Shown here piece after piece: positions 6,863 to 7,962 of a DNA stretch of 7,962 bases; the first letter of the stretch is position 1; every line of letters begins with the position of its first letter. This DNA is from Halovenus sp. (GTDB lineage Archaea > Halobacteriota > Halobacteria > Halobacteriales > Haloarculaceae): the NCBI GenBank assembly GCA_003551945.1, contig PUNZ01000036.1, forward strand, positions 1 through 7,962, read 5' to 3'. Position numbers and translations under genes: made by a program. The notes beneath the pieces were generated by a model. The model was not told the DNA's origin. It ran no database searches and was given only the letters and a program-made list of their open reading frames with translations.

Positions 6863-7962
6863 ATGAGTCGGACGAAAACTGTCGTCAATCTACTCGGCAT
6901 AACGACCGTCGTCATCTACGCTGTTATCGCAACTGGCGCAGCACTTGGCTCAACGCGCCCAGTCTCATCGTGCGCTACCTGGCCATTCTGTACGGCTGAA
7001 ACCACATCACTGCTTGCAGGCGGTGACTTCCTGGTTCTTACCCATCGTGGATTAACGGTTGTGGCAGGACTGTTGTTGCTCATTCTCGTTGTCTTCGCAG
7101 CGAAAAGCACACTCGGCCGGTCTGCAAAGTTCTCAATGTATGCTGGTGCAGCACTCTTTCCGATTCAGATTGCGGTTGGGGCAGCCGTTGTGTACAGCCA
7201 ATCAGCCACTGTTTCACAACTCCACCTGGCAGTCGCAGTCGCTATCTTCATCACCCTCCTGTTTGCGCTTGGAAAGGCCCTCGATGAGTCGACCGTTCGT
7301 AGCGCGACACCACAACACTCTCCTTCATCAGAGCCAACTGCACTCGCCACAGCCAACAGTGGGGAAGTTCACCTCGACAATCAAGCGAGGGAGGAGGTCA
7401 CCACCACGATGTCGCCCACCCTCCCCTCACGCCTGCGTGCGTATCTCGAACTCACCAAGCCACGGCTCATGTGGCTTCTTTGTCTATTGGCGCTGGCTGG
7501 GATTGCACTTGCCACCACGACTGGAGCCGCTGTCGACGGAACAACGATTCTGGCAACCCTGACCGGCGGTATTTTGGCAATCGGTGCAAGTGGAACGTTC
7601 AACCACGCGGTTGAATTCGAGCGGGATAAAAAGATGGACAGGACTGCAAACCGGCCAATCGCCACTGCACAGGTCTCACGGCGAAACGCTACCCTATTCG
7701 GTCTCTCACTTCTCGCCCTCTCGCTTGCGGTTATGTGGTTGTTCGTTAACCCGCTCGCAACCGTACTAACATTCCTCGCAATCATCTACTACAGCGTCGT
7801 CTACACCGTCGTTCTCAAACCAAACACGACGTGGAATATCGCTATCGGCGGTGGCGATGGTGCCCTACCAGCTGTTATTGGCTGGGCCGCTGTCACCGGA
7901 GACATCGGCGTTCCTGCTGTTGTACTCGCTGCTGTTGTCGTCATCTGGACGCCAGCCCATTT
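6863..7962 (+). CDS. ctaB: CtaA-like/CtaB fusion: heme O synthase (protoheme IX prenyltransferase), 3' end outside window
   Basis: The 366 residues visible contain two parts. Residues 1–140 form four helices resembling one half of heme A synthase (CtaA/COX15): SSCATWPFC (35–43) matches the family's cysteine pair, THRG (H61) and the QLH of residue 121 fit its heme-ligand histidines. A polar linker of about 50 residues (141–190) follows. From about 191 a UbiA-superfamily prenyltransferase begins: LTKPRLMWLL, the first diphosphate-binding motif NHAVEFERDKKMDRTANRPI (247–266), then YTVVLKP and IGGGDGALPAVIGWAAVTG (328–346), ending WTPAH. CtaB attaches a polyprenyl chain to heme b to give heme O, the precursor of the heme of aa3- or ba3-type terminal oxidases. 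The start at 6863 fits the GGAGG upstream. Such fusions are usual in haloarchaea. Whether the CtaA half is catalytic cannot be told, since it has only four helices. The gene continues past the window end. Confidence 0.9.
   Translation, partial: MSRTKTVVNLLGITTVVIYAVIATGAALGSTRPVSSCATWPFCTAETTSLLAGGDFLVLTHRGLTVVAGLLLLILVVFAAKSTLGRSAKFSMYAGAALFPIQIAVGAAVVYSQSATVSQLHLAVAVAIFITLLFALGKALDESTVRSATPQHSPSSEPTALATANSGEVHLDNQAREEVTTTMSPTLPSRLRAYLELTKPRLMWLLCLLALAGIALATTTGAAVDGTTILATLTGGILAIGASGTFNHAVEFERDKKMDRTANRPIATAQVSRRNATLFGLSLLALSLAVMWLFVNPLATVLTFLAIIYYSVVYTVVLKPNTTWNIAIGGGDGALPAVIGWAAVTGDIGVPAVVLAAVVVIWTPAH

Overview
The window is haloarchaeal (Halobacteria). The supporting signs are acidic proteins, a Bat-type HTH_10 regulator, a DUF2249 protein, a CtaA–CtaB fusion of the haloarchaeal kind, leaderless-looking genes with TATA-like boxes about 30 nt upstream, and a typical haloarchaeal IS200/IS605 (tnpA–tnpB) element. 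No RNA genes other than a transposon-linked guide RNA and no CRISPR array were seen.

Layout, left to right. (1) 124–1584 (+) encodes a Wzx/AglR-like polysaccharide flippase; it looks more AT-rich than the rest. (2) 1626–2288 (−) encodes a Bat/HTH_10 transcription regulator, convergent with the flippase. (3) From the shared control region 2289–2420, a gene for a MIP18/CIAO2-like iron–sulfur assembly protein runs rightward (2421–3014). (4) A 38-residue zinc-ribbon microprotein is encoded on the minus strand (3042–3158). (5) Divergent from it are a DUF2249 gene (3254–3481) and a multi-TM NnrS-like / heme–copper-oxidase-I-like membrane protein gene (from 3539). (6) That membrane protein gene is interrupted in its last helix by a 1998-bp IS200/IS605 element (4640–6637). 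Removing the element restores the frame exactly and gives a 393-residue protein ending at 6718. (7) A CtaA-like/CtaB fusion for heme O/A synthesis starts at 6863 and runs off the window.

Functionally, the chromosomal genes (Fe–S assembly, DUF2249, NnrS-like protein, heme O/A synthesis) look like an accessory set for respiration or denitrification. Two perfect CGAA-N4-TTCG palindromes lie 38 and 40 nt ahead of the CIAO2-like and DUF2249 start codons. This is the form of motif I recall for the haloarchaeal anaerobic regulator NarO, so shared oxygen or nitrate control is plausible.

The most unusual feature is inside the transposon. Three double-hairpin insertions of about 50 nt, here called twin hairpins A, B and C, sit in the left end, within tnpA and within tnpB. 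Each has two perfect 7–9 bp stems with 3-nt loops, and loop-to-loop spacing of 25, 25 and 26 nt. The stem sequences differ between copies, so architecture is conserved rather than sequence. The tnpA and tnpB copies are in frame and add about 17–18 residues each. They resemble a small palindromic mobile element, possibly mobilised by a Y1 transposase as REP/BIME elements are. TnpB also lacks the usual RuvC-II glutamate.
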